DNA of 64,000 nucleotides from Microbacterium sp. SD291 (GCF_017355365.1 NZ_JADIJR010000001.1:243876-307875); one strand, 5' to 3'; shown: positions 16,720 through 26,847, counted from the stretch's first letter. Notes: generated by a model from the sequence alone, not told the origin. Program-made: numbers and translations.

Positions 16720-17337
16720 TCAGAGGCCGCGAGTACGCAGCGCTGCCTGGGTGCGGTCACGGACCTGCAGCTTGGTGAGCACGTGCGAGACATGGTTCTG
16801 GACGGTCTTGATGCTGAGGTGGAGATCGCCGGCGATCTCCGCATTGCTCTTTCCCGCCGCGATCCCCGCCAGGACATCCGCCTCCCGTTCGGTGAGGTCG
16901 TGACCCGGATATCTTCCGCGCGAGCGGCCCCTGCCGAGCACCTGCTCCGCCACTCCGACGCCGAAGACCGCGCCGCCGGCCGCCACCGTCCGCACCGCGG
17001 CGAGCACCTCCTCCTGCGCTGCGCCTTTGAGCACGTACCCGCGGGCGCCGACGCGGAGAGCTGCCAGCACGCTGTCGTCGTCATCGACCATGGTGAGCAC
17101 CAGCACCGCGACCTCCGGTGCGATGGCGGTGAGAAGGCGAGTGGCCTCGAACCCCGAGATTCCGGGCAGGTTCAGGTCCATCAGCACCACGTCCGGCCGC
17201 TGATCCGCGCACAGCCGAACAGCGCTCCCTCCGTCAGCGACCGAGCCGACGACCTCGACATCGGGAAGCGTCGCGAGCAATGCGTTCAGCCCGTCCCTGA
17301 ACAGCGGGTGATCATCGACCACCACCACTCTGATCAT
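16720..17337 (-). CDS. NarL/LuxR-type response regulator
   Basis: A 205-residue response regulator. The receiver domain has acidic pocket Asp8-Asp9, phosphoacceptor Asp54 in VLMDLNLPG, and the conserved Lys in VLKGAAQEE. The C-terminal LuxR helix-turn-helix shows LTEREADVLAGIAAGKSNAE. Its ATG overlaps the stop of the sensor kinase by four bases, so it belongs to that two-component system. As the kinase frame is broken in this sequence, the regulator may be uncoupled from its signal. Targets are unknown. Confidence 0.93.
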   Translation of the reverse strand: MIRVVVVDDHPLFRDGLNALLATLPDVEVVGSVADGGSAVRLCADQRPDVVLMDLNLPGISGFEATRLLTAIAPEVAVLVLTMVDDDDSVLAALRVGARGYVLKGAAQEEVLAAVRTVAAGGAVFGVGVAEQVLGRGRSRGRYPGHDLTEREADVLAGIAAGKSNAEIAGDLHLSIKTVQNHVSHVLTKLQVRDRTQAALRTRGL

Positions 17338-19341
17338 CGGTGCATCTCCGTCGCCGACGGCTGTCTGCCGAGCGGAAGCTGCAACTCGACGACAGTGCCG
17401 TACCCCTGGCTGCTGTCGATGTCCAGGCTGCCGCCGAGCTCGATCGCGCGTTCGCGCATGCTGGTCAATCCGACGCCTCCTCGACGCGGGCGCACGGTGC
17501 CGACGCCGTCATCACGGACCCGCACACAGAGCCGGTCGCCGATCGAGCCCACCTCGATCGTCACCCGCGCGGCGCCGGAATGCCGGCGAGCGTTTCCCTG
17601 TGCCTCCTGGACGACGCGGAACACCGCGACCTCGACAGCGGCATCCAGCCGCGGGAGCGGATCCACCCTGACCTCGACCATGGCGTCGTCCGCGTGCTCC
17701 GAGCGCGCAGCGAGTTGTTCGAGCGCCCCCGCGAGGCCCAGCTCGTCGAGCGGGGGCGGCCGCAGTCCCTCGACGATCCGGCGGACGTCGAAGATCGTCG
17801 CCTGGATCGCCGAGCGAAGCTCGATGAGCTGCGGATCCGGATCGACGAGACCGGGCCAGGTATTGCGGAGCACGTCGACACGGAGGGTGAGACTGGCGAG
17901 CGCCGGGCCGAGGCTGTCGTGGAGATCGCGTCGGAGCCGTCTGCGTTCCTCCTCGCGAGAGACGACCAGCCGGTGTCGGGCGTCTTGCAGCGTGCTCACC
18001 AGACCGGCAGCGTGCACGGCGCCTCCCAGTTGATGCGCCACATCGTCGAGCAGCCGGCGGTCGGCATCGCGCAATGGCCGGTCGCTGCTCCAACGCAGCA
18101 TCCCGACCGGCATGCCGAAGGCGCTCAACGGCCGCTCGTCGAGTGGCGATGCCGAGTGCCCGTATTCAGCGAGGACACGGTCCTTCTCGTCGCCGATCTC
18201 GACGCGTCCGAGCTTGAGGCTCTCGCCGATCTGCACGACGAGCACCTCCAGGAGGGCGGTGACGTCCACGGCATCCGCGAGGCGACGCGCCGTCGCGCCC
18301 AGCACCTCGGCGGGCTGTGACCACTGGCCGTTGGCGAGGCGATTCACGCCCTCCTGCAGGACGTTGCGAAGCGGAGTGAAGCTCACCGCGACGACGCCGG
18401 TGGCGAGCCACGGCAGCCAATCGGCGCCGGGCTGGTCGAGGACAGCGCCGACACCGGCGACGGTCAGCGCGTAGAGCGCGGCGACGGCCGCCGAGAGCGC
18501 GACGTAGGTCAGCGTCCGCGACGCGACCAGCTGCACGTCGTACAGCCGACGCTGGAAGATCGCCACCGCGATCGCGATCGGAACCGGCACGACGACGAGT
18601 GCGAACATCCACGGCCTCGCCCACGGAGTCGCGACGACCGGAATGAAGAGCACCGGCATCGCGAACGCCAGGCCCAGCCAAAGCAGCTGCTGATGTCGCA
18701 ACCGGTCACCCGAACGCCAACGGTGGACCAGGCTCGCGATCGACACGACCAGGGCGAGGGCGCAGCCCGCGAGGGCGCTGAGGGCGAGCAGATCGGCGGA
18801 GAGCTTCATCGACAAGGGCAGTCCTGTCGGGCTGTCCATTCCGGTGAGCCGGGAATCCAGGGGGGGTCGGAGCGAGAAGAGTCGAGACCGTGAAGAGCAC
18901 CACAGTCGCGACGACGACCACGACAGGAGCACGGCGGCCCTGCCAAGGGAGTCGTCCATCAGGGAAGAAGAGCGGCACCGCGAGCACCAGGACCAACCAG
19001 CCCGCCGCCCTCATCGCCGTACCCGCGACCGCGTGCCACTCCGCCCCGGTGACGCTCCCCGGCACGTGCAGATACCCGAGCAGCCCGACCGCAAGCAACC
19101 CCTCGCCGATGCCCCAGACGGCGACGCCGATCAGCATCAGCCGACCGACCCGATGACGGGGCTGCGCCGCGGCGATCAGAAGTCCCACACCGGCGTATGC
19201 GCAGACCGTGAGCGCGATGGCGAGTTCGTCGACGGGGACCTGATCCGGGCGAGCCGTGCGGGCGACTCCGACGGCGACGAGCGCACCGAGGATGCCGCAC
19301 GCGGCTGTCGCCACGACCGAAAGCAGCCTCAGTGCGCTCAT
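17334..19341 (-). pseudogene. Sensor histidine kinase, frame broken in a seven-G tract
   Basis: A multi-helix sensor histidine kinase split across two frames. From the ATG at 19341 the first frame encodes about five membrane helices and then runs out of frame to a stop at 18706. A second frame takes over at the tract 18860-18866 (seven G on the plus strand) with about five more helices, a GAF-like region, the HisKA_3 motif EEERRRLRRDLHDSLG and a HATPase domain ending at 17334. Removing one G joins both into 668 residues with sensible hydrophobicity throughout. The cause may be a real mutation, slippage-based phase variation or a sequencing error. It starts 14 bases after the upstream membrane-protein gene and overlaps the response regulator. 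Confidence 0.85.
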
Positions 19342-19355
19342 CTCGTCACCTCGAA

Positions 19356-20066
19356 TCAATGGTGGCGCACCGACGGCTCGATCGGGGACCTTTCGGTGGA
19401 AGCTTCTGCCGCGACGGGCCGACGGCGGAGCAGCACGATGCCGTTCCCGATCCACCACAGAAGCCAGATCGGCATCGCGTACTGCACTCCGATCGCCGCT
19501 GCGGGGATCGCCAGGAGGAATGCCGCACCGACGACGACACCTCCCCATCCCATCCACCGGACCAGCACGCGGTCGCCGAGCGCGGCGACACCGATTGCGA
19601 TCGCGTACATGCCCATGAACGGCGTGGCCACGAAGTACGCGAAATTGCGCACGTTGTTGAGCGACAGCACCGAAGGAAGGTCGAGACCGTGCTCGAGCCC
19701 CCACAACGCCGCGGCACCGGCGGAGAAGCCGACGCCGACGATGATCACGATGTACGCGATGCCGACCGCCGCGGCCGTCCGCGCCGCCCACGAGCTGAGC
19801 GCGGATCGGCGTCCGAGCGCTGCCGAGAGGAAGATCATGACCGGCAGGAGAACCAGGAAGCCGAGCGTCAGCACGTACATACCGGCGTACGCGAACCCCA
19901 GCTCGGTCTCGACGAGAGTGTGTTCGATCGACTCTTGACCGTCATGGACGGTCGGCTGGCCGGTCAGGAACGTGGCTGCCACGAAGGAGGCCACGTAGAT
20001 CAGGGCTCCTGCTCCGGCTGATCGTCGCAGGCCTCGGTCGGTGCGGTCCAGGGATGGATGAGTCAT
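19356..20066 (-). CDS. Polytopic membrane protein, DUF4386-like
   Basis: A 236-residue protein with about six to seven hydrophobic helices, starting at about residue 18 with AGALIYVASFVAATFL. The pattern and length resemble DUF4386 proteins, but I am not sure of the family. The ATG at 20066 has a GAGGAG site. It ends 14 bases before the sensor kinase start, so it is probably the first gene of the membrane protein-kinase-regulator operon, and might take part in sensing; that is inference. Confidence 0.78.
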   Translation of the reverse strand: MTHPSLDRTDRGLRRSAGAGALIYVASFVAATFLTGQPTVHDGQESIEHTLVETELGFAYAGMYVLTLGFLVLLPVMIFLSAALGRRSALSSWAARTAAAVGIAYIVIIVGVGFSAGAAALWGLEHGLDLPSVLSLNNVRNFAYFVATPFMGMYAIAIGVAALGDRVLVRWMGWGGVVVGAAFLLAIPAAAIGVQYAMPIWLLWWIGNGIVLLRRRPVAAEASTERSPIEPSVRHH

Positions 20067-20206
20067 GACGCGTCTCCTCAAGTGCGATCCAGGACCCGGA
20101 CGGGCCCCTGACACCACGATCCGCGGATGCTGCCATCGACCGCGACGGTGAAGCTCCCCGATCGGTCGGGAAGAACTCCCGACCGCGGCGCGGAGAACAT
20201 GACTGA

Positions 20207-20282
20207 TGGTGGGCCCTGCCGGGATCGAACCGACGACATCCACGGTGTAAACGTGGCGCTCTACCAGCTGAGCTAAAGGCCC
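20207..20282 (-). tRNA. tRNA-Val (anticodon TAC)
   Basis: A 76-nt tRNA on the minus strand. The acceptor stem GGGCCTT pairs with AGGGCCC (one G-U), the D-loop region is AGCTCAGCTGGTAGAGC, the anticodon stem CCACG/CGTGG closes the loop TTTACAC with anticodon TAC, and the T-arm contains GGTTCGATCC. The 3' CCA is encoded in the DNA. Confidence 0.97.
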
Positions 20283-20467
20283 CTCCAGATCATCCTAGCC
20301 ACGCGGACGCCGGGCGTGCTCGTCGCACACGAGACGTCACCCGGCATCCGCCATCCGTGATCGGGGATAAGGTAATCATCAGCGCGCGTTGTGCACAGCC
20401 GACAAGGCTGCCCGTGCCGCATCCCGTTTCATTGGCATGACCTGCCAGCTTGACGAAAGGCTCCCCC

Positions 20468-23194
20468 GTGACCGTGCACGACCAGGATCCGTACTCCCAG
20501 GGCCCCCTCGACAGCGATCCGGAAGAGACCGGTGAGTGGCAGCAGTCGCTCGATGAGCTGGTGGATGCCAAGGGCCACGGCCGTGGCCGCGAGATCATGC
20601 TCAGCCTGCTCAAGCGCTCCAAGGAGCTGCACCTGGGCGTGCCGATGGTCCCGACCACCGACTACATCAACACGATCGCCTCGGAGAACGAGCCGGACTT
20701 CCCCGGCGACGAAGACGTCGAGCGCCGCTACCGCGCCTGGATGCGCTGGAACGCCGCTGTCATGGTGCACCGCGCGCAGCGCCCCGGCATCGGCGTCGGC
20801 GGACACATCTCCACCTACGCCTCCTCCGCGGCGCTCTACGAAGTCGGCTTCAACCACTTCTTCCGCGGCGCCGACAACCCCGGCGGCGGCGACCAGATCT
20901 TCATCCAGGGCCACGCCTCCCCCGGCATCTACGCCCGCTCGTTCCTCGAGGGGCGCCTGACCGAGCAGAACCTCGACGGCTTCCGCCAGGAGCAGTCGCA
21001 GGCGCCGGTCGGCATCCCGTCGTACCCGCACCCGCGGCAGATGCAGGACTACTGGCAGTTCCCGACCGTGTCGATGGGTCTCGGCCCGATCAACGCGATC
21101 TATCAGGCCATGTCCAACCGCTACATCGAGAACCGCGGCATCAAGGACACCTCGGCCTCGCAGGTCTGGGCGTTCCTCGGCGACGGCGAGATGGACGAGA
21201 TCGAGAGCCGTGGTCAGCTCCAGGTCGCGGCCAACGAGGGCCTGGACAACCTCAACTTCGTGATCAACTGCAACCTGCAGCGCCTCGACGGCCCCGTGCG
21301 CGGCAACGGCAAGATCATCCAGGAGCTGGAGTCGTACTTCCGCGGCGCCGGCTGGAACGTCATCAAGGTGATCTGGGGGCGTGAGTGGGACGACCTGCTC
21401 GCCCGCGACACCGACGGCGCCCTGCTCAACATCATGAACGCCACTCCCGATGGCGACTACCAGACGTACAAGGCCGAATCCGGCTCGTACATCCGCGAGC
21501 ACTTCTTCGGTCGCGACGAGCGGGCGGCAGCCCTGGTCAAGGACTACACCGACGACCAGATCTGGGGCCTCAAGCGCGGCGGCCACGACTACCGCAAGGT
21601 GTACGCGGCGTTCAAGGCGGCGGCCGAGCACAAGGGCCAGCCGACCGTCATCCTCGCGAAGACGGTCAAGGGCTACGGCCTCGGCCCGCACTTCGAGGGC
21701 CGCAACGCCACCCACCAGATGAAGAAGATGACGCTGGACAACCTCAAGACGTTCCGCGACACCATGCACATCCCGATCGCCGACGCGCAGCTCGAGGAGA
21801 ACCCGTACCTGCCGCCGTACTACAACCCAGGGCCGCAGGACGAGACGATCCAGTACATGCTGGAGCGCCGGCGCGACCTCGGCGGATTCCTGCCGGAGCG
21901 CCGGTCGACGCACGTCGGCCTCTCGCTGCCGGACGACACGGCGTACGCCCTGCCCAAGAAGGGCTCCGGCACGCAGGAGATCGCGACGACGATGGCCTTC
22001 GTCCGCCTGCTGAAGGACCTGCTCCGCTCGAAGGACTTCGGCCACCGCATCGTGCCGATCATCCCCGACGAGGCGCGCACGTTCGGCATGGACGCGTACT
22101 TCCCGACCGCGAAGATCTACAACCCGAACGGCCAGCACTACACCTCGGTCGACCGGGAGCTGCTCCTCGCGTACAAGGAGAGCCCGCAGGGCCAGATCGT
22201 GCACGTCGGCATCAACGAGGCGGGCGCCCTCGCGGCGTTCACCGGCATCGGCACCGCATATGCGACGCACGGCGAACCGCTCATCCCGATCTACATCTTC
22301 TACTCGATGTTCGGCTTCCAGCGCACGGGCGACGCCCAGTGGGCCGCCGGTGACCAGATGGCCCGCGGATTCATCATGGGAGCCACCGCCGGTCGCACCA
22401 CGCTCACCGGTGAGGGCCTGCAGCACGCCGACGGTCACTCGCACCTGCTCGCATCGACGAACCCCGCGACGGTGTCGTACGACCCCGCCTACGGCTACGA
22501 GATCGCGCACATCATGCGCAGCGGTCTGGAGCGGATGTACGGCGGCAACCACCCCGACCCCAACGTGATGTACTACATCACCCTGTACAACGAGCCCTAC
22601 GTGCAGCCGGCCGAGCCGGAGGGCGTCGACGTCGACGGCATCGTCCGCGGCATCCACCGCGTCTCCGCGGGCGAAGGCGAGGGGCCCCGCGCCCAGCTGT
22701 TCGCGTCGGGCGTCGGCCTGCCGTGGGCTCTGGAGGCGCAGCAGCTCCTCAAGAGCGACTGGGGCGTCGTCGCCGACGTGTGGTCGGTCACCTCGTGGAC
22801 CGAGCTGCGCCGCGACGGCCTCGCCGCCGACCAGCACAACTTCCTGCACCCCGAGCAGGAGCCGCGCACGGCGTACCTCACGCAGAAGCTCCAGGGAGCC
22901 GAGGGCCCCGTGGTCGCGGTGAGCGACTTCATGCACGCCGTGCAGGACCAGATCCGCCCGTGGGTGCCGAACCGCTTCGCCACGCTCGGTGCAGACGACT
23001 TCGGCTTCTCCGACACGCGCGCCGCCGCCCGTCGCTTCTTCAAGATCGACGGACCGTCGATCGTCGTCCGCACGCTGCAGTCGCTCGCCGAAGATGGCGT
23101 CGTCGACCGCTCGCTCGCCGCACAGGCGATCGAGAAGTACCGGCTGCACGATGTGAACGCGGGCACCAGCGGCAACGCGGGCGGCGAAAGCTGA
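20468..23194 (+). CDS. aceE: Pyruvate dehydrogenase E1 component, homodimeric type
   Basis: AceE, 908 residues, the thiamine-diphosphate-dependent E1 of the pyruvate dehydrogenase complex, which decarboxylates pyruvate and feeds acetyl-CoA to the TCA cycle and fatty acid synthesis. The thiamine-diphosphate motif [11 protein letters not shown] and its downstream asparagine in [17 protein letters not shown] are present, as are [12 protein letters not shown] and the C-terminal transketolase-like domain. The GTG at 20468 has GAAAGG 7 bases upstream. No E2 or E3 gene is nearby, as usual in actinobacteria. The fasR gene follows after 7 bases, so transcription may run through. A TAAGGT hexamer at 20368-20373 is a possible promoter with a leader of about 90 nt. 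Confidence 0.98.
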   Translation: MTVHDQDPYSQGPLDSDPEETGEWQQSLDELVDAKGHGRGREIMLSLLKRSKELHLGVPMVPTTDYINTIASENEPDFPGDEDVERRYRAWMRWNAAVMVHRAQRPGIGVGGHISTYASSAALYEVGFNHFFRGADNPGGGDQIFIQGHASPGIYARSFLEGRLTEQNLDGFRQEQSQAPVGIPSYPHPRQMQDYWQFPTVSMGLGPINAIYQAMSNRYIENRGIKDTSASQVWAFLGDGEMDEIESRGQLQVAANEGLDNLNFVINCNLQRLDGPVRGNGKIIQELESYFRGAGWNVIKVIWGREWDDLLARDTDGALLNIMNATPDGDYQTYKAESGSYIREHFFGRDERAAALVKDYTDDQIWGLKRGGHDYRKVYAAFKAAAEHKGQPTVILAKTVKGYGLGPHFEGRNATHQMKKMTLDNLKTFRDTMHIPIADAQLEENPYLPPYYNPGPQDETIQYMLERRRDLGGFLPERRSTHVGLSLPDDTAYALPKKGSGTQEIATTMAFVRLLKDLLRSKDFGHRIVPIIPDEARTFGMDAYFPTAKIYNPNGQHYTSVDRELLLAYKESPQGQIVHVGINEAGALAAFTGIGTAYATHGEPLIPIYIFYSMFGFQRTGDAQWAAGDQMARGFIMGATAGRTTLTGEGLQHADGHSHLLASTNPATVSYDPAYGYEIAHIMRSGLERMYGGNHPDPNVMYYITLYNEPYVQPAEPEGVDVDGIVRGIHRVSAGEGEGPRAQLFASGVGLPWALEAQQLLKSDWGVVADVWSVTSWTELRRDGLAADQHNFLHPEQEPRTAYLTQKLQGAEGPVVAVSDFMHAVQDQIRPWVPNRFATLGADDFGFSDTRAAARRFFKIDGPSIVVRTLQSLAEDGVVDRSLAAQAIEKYRLHDVNAGTSGNAGGES

Positions 23195-23201
23195 GTCCTC
23201 T

Positions 23202-24425
23202 GTGACCGGTTCGTCTCCGCGCGGCATGGACAAGGCCGCGACCCTCACCTGGCTGCGCCGGATCTCCGGCGACATCGCCTCGGTGACGATCAAGCGCCTG
23301 GAGGACACCCTCCCGTGGTATGCCGACATGCCACCGGCCCGCCGCTCAGCGGTCGGGCTGGTGGCGCAGGCCGGCATCACCTCGTTCATCCAGTGGTACG
23401 ACGACCCGACCTCCACTCCGTGGATCGCGGCCGACATCTTCGCGGCCGCTCCGCGTGAGCTGCTGCGGAGCGTCAGCCTGCAGCAGACCCTGCAGCTGAT
23501 CCGCGTGACCGTTGAGGTCACCGAGGAGCGCGTCGCGGGCAAGGACGGCGGGCTGCGGGAGGCGATCCTCCTGTACTCGCGCGATGTCGCCTTCGCCGCG
23601 GCCGACGTCTACGCCAGAGCCGCCGAGGCGCGTGGTCTCTGGGATGCGCGCCTCGAAGCGCTCGTCGTCGACTCGATCCTCACGGGCGAGGCCGACGAGG
23701 AGCTCCCGAGCCGCATCGCGGCGCTGGGCTGGCACGGCCACGGCGAGGTCGCCGTGCTCGTCGGCACGACGCCGCCGCAGTTCGACGTCGACCTGGTGCG
23801 CAGGACCGCGCGCAAGCTCGCGGTCGACGTCCTCATCGGAGTCCAGGGCTCGAGGCTCGTGCTCGTACTCGGCCGTGCGCGCATCTCCGGGCAGGAGGGC
23901 GAGGACGAGGAGCTCGGCTTCCACGAGATCGCCACGCGCCTTGAGCCCTCGTTCGGCCCCGGCTACGTCGTGCTCGGTCCCCCCGTCGCGGCGCTCGTCG
24001 ACGCGAGCCAGAGCGCTCGCGCCGCGCTGGCCGGTTTCGCCGTCGCACGCGCCTGGCGCGGCGCGCCCCGGCCGGTGGAGGCCGACGACCTGCTCCCCGA
24101 GCGCGCCCTCGCCGGCGATCCGCTCGCCAAGCAGACCCTCATCGAGCGCATCTTCCGGCCGCTGCAGTCGCATTCGACCGACCTCGTGACGACGCTCTGG
24201 AGCTACCTCGACAACGGCCGGTCGCTAGAGGCGACGGCCCGCGAGCTCTTCGTGCATCCCAACACGGTGCGCTACCGCCTCAAGCGCGTCAGCGAGGTGA
24301 TCGGCTGGGACGCCACTGGCCCGCGCGAGGCGCTCATCCTGCAGACGGCGCTGATCCTCGGCTCCATCGGCGCCGCCGACCAGGTGCGCCGCCGCCCTCC
24401 CCTGCGCCGTCCGCAGCAGCGCTGA
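23202..24425 (+). CDS. fasR: FasR-like regulator of fatty acid synthesis (PucR-type HTH)
   Basis: A 407-residue regulator with a long N-terminal domain, a middle GGDEF-like CdaR segment and a C-terminal PucR helix-turn-helix (LEATARELFVHPNTVRYRLK, about residues 340-359). Its place directly before fabD-fabH-acpP-fabF matches FasR of Streptomyces coelicolor, the activator of that operon; unrelated mycobacterial FasR is a TetR protein. It begins with GTG 7 bases after aceE and is probably cotranscribed with it, tying acetyl-CoA supply to lipid synthesis. The 93-base gap to fabD contains an inverted repeat that could be its operator. Orthology rests on synteny and domain type. Confidence 0.85.
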   Translation: MTGSSPRGMDKAATLTWLRRISGDIASVTIKRLEDTLPWYADMPPARRSAVGLVAQAGITSFIQWYDDPTSTPWIAADIFAAAPRELLRSVSLQQTLQLIRVTVEVTEERVAGKDGGLREAILLYSRDVAFAAADVYARAAEARGLWDARLEALVVDSILTGEADEELPSRIAALGWHGHGEVAVLVGTTPPQFDVDLVRRTARKLAVDVLIGVQGSRLVLVLGRARISGQEGEDEELGFHEIATRLEPSFGPGYVVLGPPVAALVDASQSARAALAGFAVARAWRGAPRPVEADDLLPERALAGDPLAKQTLIERIFRPLQSHSTDLVTTLWSYLDNGRSLEATARELFVHPNTVRYRLKRVSEVIGWDATGPREALILQTALILGSIGAADQVRRRPPLRRPQQR

Positions 24426-24447
24426 CGCCGACCTGCTGTGCGCCACA

Positions 24448-24472
24448 CACAAGGGTTTCTCGCAATCTTGTG
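24448..24472. promoter_or_regulatory. Inverted repeat before fabD, candidate FasR site
   Basis: CACAAG (24448-24453) and CTTGTG (24467-24472) are perfect inverted copies with centres 19 bases apart, upstream of the fabD start. The spacing puts both halves on one DNA face about two turns apart, as for a dimeric regulator. A CAGACT hexamer at 24506-24511 follows, 7 bases before the fabD GTG. Confidence 0.45.
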
Positions 24473-24518
24473 ATGGTTCATCCACCGCTCGCGGCGGATC
24501 GTTGGCAGACTGAGTGAT

Positions 24519-25439
24519 GTGATTGTCGTCGTATGCCCTGGACAGGGCTCGCAGACCCCCGGTTTCCTCTCCCCCTGGCTCGAGCTGGATGGCGTGTCCG
24601 AACGCCTCGCCGGTTTCTCCGAGGCGGCGCAGGTCGACCTGCAGGAGCACGGGACGGTGTCGGATGCCGACACGATCCGCGACACGCGCATCGCCCAGCC
24701 TCTGATCGTCGCGGCCTCGCTGATCGCCGCCGATGCGCTGACGGCCCGCGCGGGACGGCGTGCCGACGGCGTCGCCGGCCACTCGGTCGGTGAGATCGCG
24801 GCCCTCGTGGAGAGCCGCGTGATCGATGCCGAGACGGGCATGCGTCTGGTCGGCATCCGAGGACGCGCGATGGCGGATGCCGCAGCGCAGACGCCGACCG
24901 GGATGAGCGCCGTCCTCGGCGGCGATGAGGACGCGGTTCTCGCGCGTCTCGCCGAGCTGGGCCTCTCCCCTGCCAACTACAACGGCGGCGGACAGCTCGT
25001 GGTCGCCGGAGCGCTTCCCGCGCTGGCCGCACTCGCGGAGGAGCCCCTGAAGGGCACCCGCGTCATCCCGCTGCAGGTGGCCGGCGCGTTCCACACGGCA
25101 TACATGGAGTCGGCCGTCGCCGCCCTCCGCGATGCCGTCTCCACGGTCACGCCGTCGGATCCCGATCTCAGCCTCTGGACGAACCGCGACGGGTCCGTCG
25201 TGCCGGACGGCGCCACCGCGCTGTCGTACCTCGTCGACCAGGTCTCCTCGCCGGTGCGCTGGGACCTCTGCATGGCGTCGTTCGCCGATCAGGGCATCAC
25301 CGGACTCATCGAGCTCGCACCCGCCGGCGCACTCACCGGCCTCGCGAAGCGCGGACTGCGCGGCGTTCCCGCCGTCGCCGTGAAGACACCCGAAGATCTC
25401 GATGCAGCGGCAGCGCTGCTGAACGGAGAAGCCGCATGA
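24519..25439 (+). CDS. fabD: Malonyl-CoA:ACP transacylase
   Basis: FabD, 306 residues, moves malonyl from CoA to the acyl carrier protein. GQGSQ is at residues 8-12, the nucleophile Ser89 lies in GHSVGE, and the histidine region is VAGAFHTAYM. The GTG start at 24519 is fixed by the CPGQGSQ strand directly behind it. There is no clear ribosome site and a CAGACT hexamer stands 7 bases upstream, so a leaderless start is plausible. It overlaps fabH by four bases. It is the first gene of the fab operon and probably under FasR control. Confidence 0.97.
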   Translation: MIVVVCPGQGSQTPGFLSPWLELDGVSERLAGFSEAAQVDLQEHGTVSDADTIRDTRIAQPLIVAASLIAADALTARAGRRADGVAGHSVGEIAALVESRVIDAETGMRLVGIRGRAMADAAAQTPTGMSAVLGGDEDAVLARLAELGLSPANYNGGGQLVVAGALPALAALAEEPLKGTRVIPLQVAGAFHTAYMESAVAALRDAVSTVTPSDPDLSLWTNRDGSVVPDGATALSYLVDQVSSPVRWDLCMASFADQGITGLIELAPAGALTGLAKRGLRGVPAVAVKTPEDLDAAAALLNGEAA

Positions 25440-26437
25440 GCGCCACCCTGAACCAGGTCACCGGGCCCGCGTACACGCGCATCTACTCCTACGGAGCCGC
25501 CCGCGGCGAGAACGCGGTGCCCAACGACGATCTCATCGGCCCGATCGACTCCAGCGACGAGTGGATCCGCCAGCGCACCGGCATCATCACCCGAGTCCGT
25601 GCCGACAAGGGCACCGACGCCATCGATCTCGCGACCACGGCTGCGGCCGAGGCGATCGAGAAGGCCGGCGTCCCCGCCGACCAGGTGGACCTGGTGATCG
25701 TCGCCACCATCAGCAACCCGAAGCAGTCGCCGTCGGTCTCGGCGATCGTCGCCGACCGCGTCGGTGCGAACCCGGCCGCGGCGTACGACGTCAACGCCGC
25801 CTGCGCCGGCTACGCGTACGCGATCACCCAGGCGGACGCCCTGATCAAGGCGGGTGCGGCGCGCTACGCGCTCGTCATCGGCACCGAGAAGCTGTCCGAC
25901 ATCGTCGACCCGACGGACCGCAGCATCTCGTTCCTCCTCGGCGACGGCGCCGGAGCCGCGCTCATCGGCCCGAGCGACACCCCCGGCATCGCTCCGGCGG
26001 TGTGGGGTTCGGACGGGTCGAAGGCGGACGCCGTCGGCATGAACAGCACGCTGACCGAGTTCCGTGACGGCGAGGCCGCCTGGCCGACGCTCCGCCAGGA
26101 GGGCCAGACGGTGTTCCGCTGGGCGGTGTGGGAGATGGCCAAGGTCGCCCGCGAGGCGCTCGAGAAGGCAGGCGTCGAGGCATCCGATCTCGCCGCGTTC
26201 ATCCCCCACCAGGCGAACATGCGCATCATCGACGAGTTCGCCAAGCAGTTGAAGCTGCCGGAGACCACCGTGATCGCCCGTGACATCGAGACGACGGGGA
26301 ACACCTCCGCGGCCTCGATCCCGCTCGCCAGCCACCGGCTGATGGCGGAGCACCCGGAGCTGTCCGGCGGTCTGGCACTGCAGATCGGCTTCGGCGCGGG
26401 CCTCGTGTTCGCAGCCCAGGTCGTCGTCCTCCCCTGA
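25436..26437 (+). CDS. fabH: Beta-ketoacyl-ACP synthase III
   Basis: FabH, 333 residues, starts fatty acid chains by condensing acyl-CoA with malonyl-ACP; in branched-chain actinobacteria the primers are branched acyl-CoAs. The catalytic triad is visible: Cys123 in NAACAGYAYA, His in FIPHQANMRI, and Asn in GNTSAASIP. The ATG overlaps the fabD stop (ATGA), so translation is coupled. The N-terminal extension before YSYGAARGEN is slightly longer than in Escherichia coli. Confidence 0.97.
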   Translation: MSATLNQVTGPAYTRIYSYGAARGENAVPNDDLIGPIDSSDEWIRQRTGIITRVRADKGTDAIDLATTAAAEAIEKAGVPADQVDLVIVATISNPKQSPSVSAIVADRVGANPAAAYDVNAACAGYAYAITQADALIKAGAARYALVIGTEKLSDIVDPTDRSISFLLGDGAGAALIGPSDTPGIAPAVWGSDGSKADAVGMNSTLTEFRDGEAAWPTLRQEGQTVFRWAVWEMAKVAREALEKAGVEASDLAAFIPHQANMRIIDEFAKQLKLPETTVIARDIETTGNTSAASIPLASHRLMAEHPELSGGLALQIGFGAGLVFAAQVVVLP

Positions 26438-26455
26438 GAACGACCTGACCTTCTC

Positions 26456-26461
26456 TAGACT
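26456..26461 (+). promoter_or_regulatory. Possible internal -10 before acpP
   Basis: TAGACT between fabH and acpP lies 45 bases before the acpP ATG. No good -35 is visible, so this is a weak call. An extra promoter would fit the high demand for acyl carrier protein. Confidence 0.33.
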
Positions 26462-26506
26462 GTTCCACGGTTCCGATAACAAACCCGCAAGAAAGAGGAA
26501 GACCAC

Positions 26507-26755
26507 ATGGCTTTCACCAACGATGAGGTCCTCGCCGGCCTCGCAGAGCTGATCACCGACGAGACCGGCATCTCGGCAGACGAGGTCGCACTCGAGAAGT
26601 CGTTCACCGACGACCTCGACATCGACTCGATCTCGATGATGACGATCGTCGTCAACGCCGAGGAGAAGTTCGGCGTCACGATCCCCGACGACGAGGTCAA
26701 GAACCTGAAGACCGTCGGCGACGCCGTCAGCTTCATCGTCGCAGGCCAGGAGTAA
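26507..26755 (+). CDS. acpP: Acyl carrier protein
   Basis: An 82-residue acyl carrier protein. Ser41 in DLDIDSIS is the phosphopantetheine attachment site; note DSI rather than the DSL of Escherichia coli. The protein is acidic throughout and carries the growing chain between the fab enzymes. AAGAGGAAG precedes the ATG. A strong hairpin follows 9 bases after the stop and before fabF, probably setting ACP output above that of the downstream gene. Confidence 0.97.
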   Translation: MAFTNDEVLAGLAELITDETGISADEVALEKSFTDDLDIDSISMMTIVVNAEEKFGVTIPDDEVKNLKTVGDAVSFIVAGQE

Positions 26756-26764
26756 TCCGCGCCG

Positions 26765-26799
26765 GGATGCCACCCCCGCGACCGCGGGGCGTGGCATCC
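26765..26799 (+). terminator. Hairpin between acpP and fabF, probable partial terminator
   Basis: GGATGCCAC (26765-26773) pairs with GTGGCATCC (26791-26799), and the inner CCCCGCG pairs with CGCGGGG, giving about 16 bp with one bulged C. No T run follows. It lies inside the operon, so it more likely attenuates or protects the acpP 3' end than stops all transcription. Confidence 0.6.
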
Positions 26800-26847
26800 T
26801 CCGCCTGCCCGTACCTCGCGCGAGAACCGTTCGACAAGGAACCAACC

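Noticed and set aside
18706..19791. A separate leftward gene from 19791 covering the N-terminal half of the kinase.
   Set aside because: Its first 150 codons lie antisense-like over the membrane protein gene; only the part after the ATG at 19341 looks coding, and it joins the kinase frame at the G tract.
20283..20467. Possible riboswitch or attenuator in the aceE upstream region.
   Set aside because: A -10-like TAAGGT is present, but I found no stable hairpin pair or known aptamer core.
20429..23542. Very long minus-strand open frame opposite aceE (about 1037 codons).
   Set aside because: aceE on the plus strand has full-length family motifs. The antisense frame is open only because of strong GC bias at third positions and has no recognisable domain.
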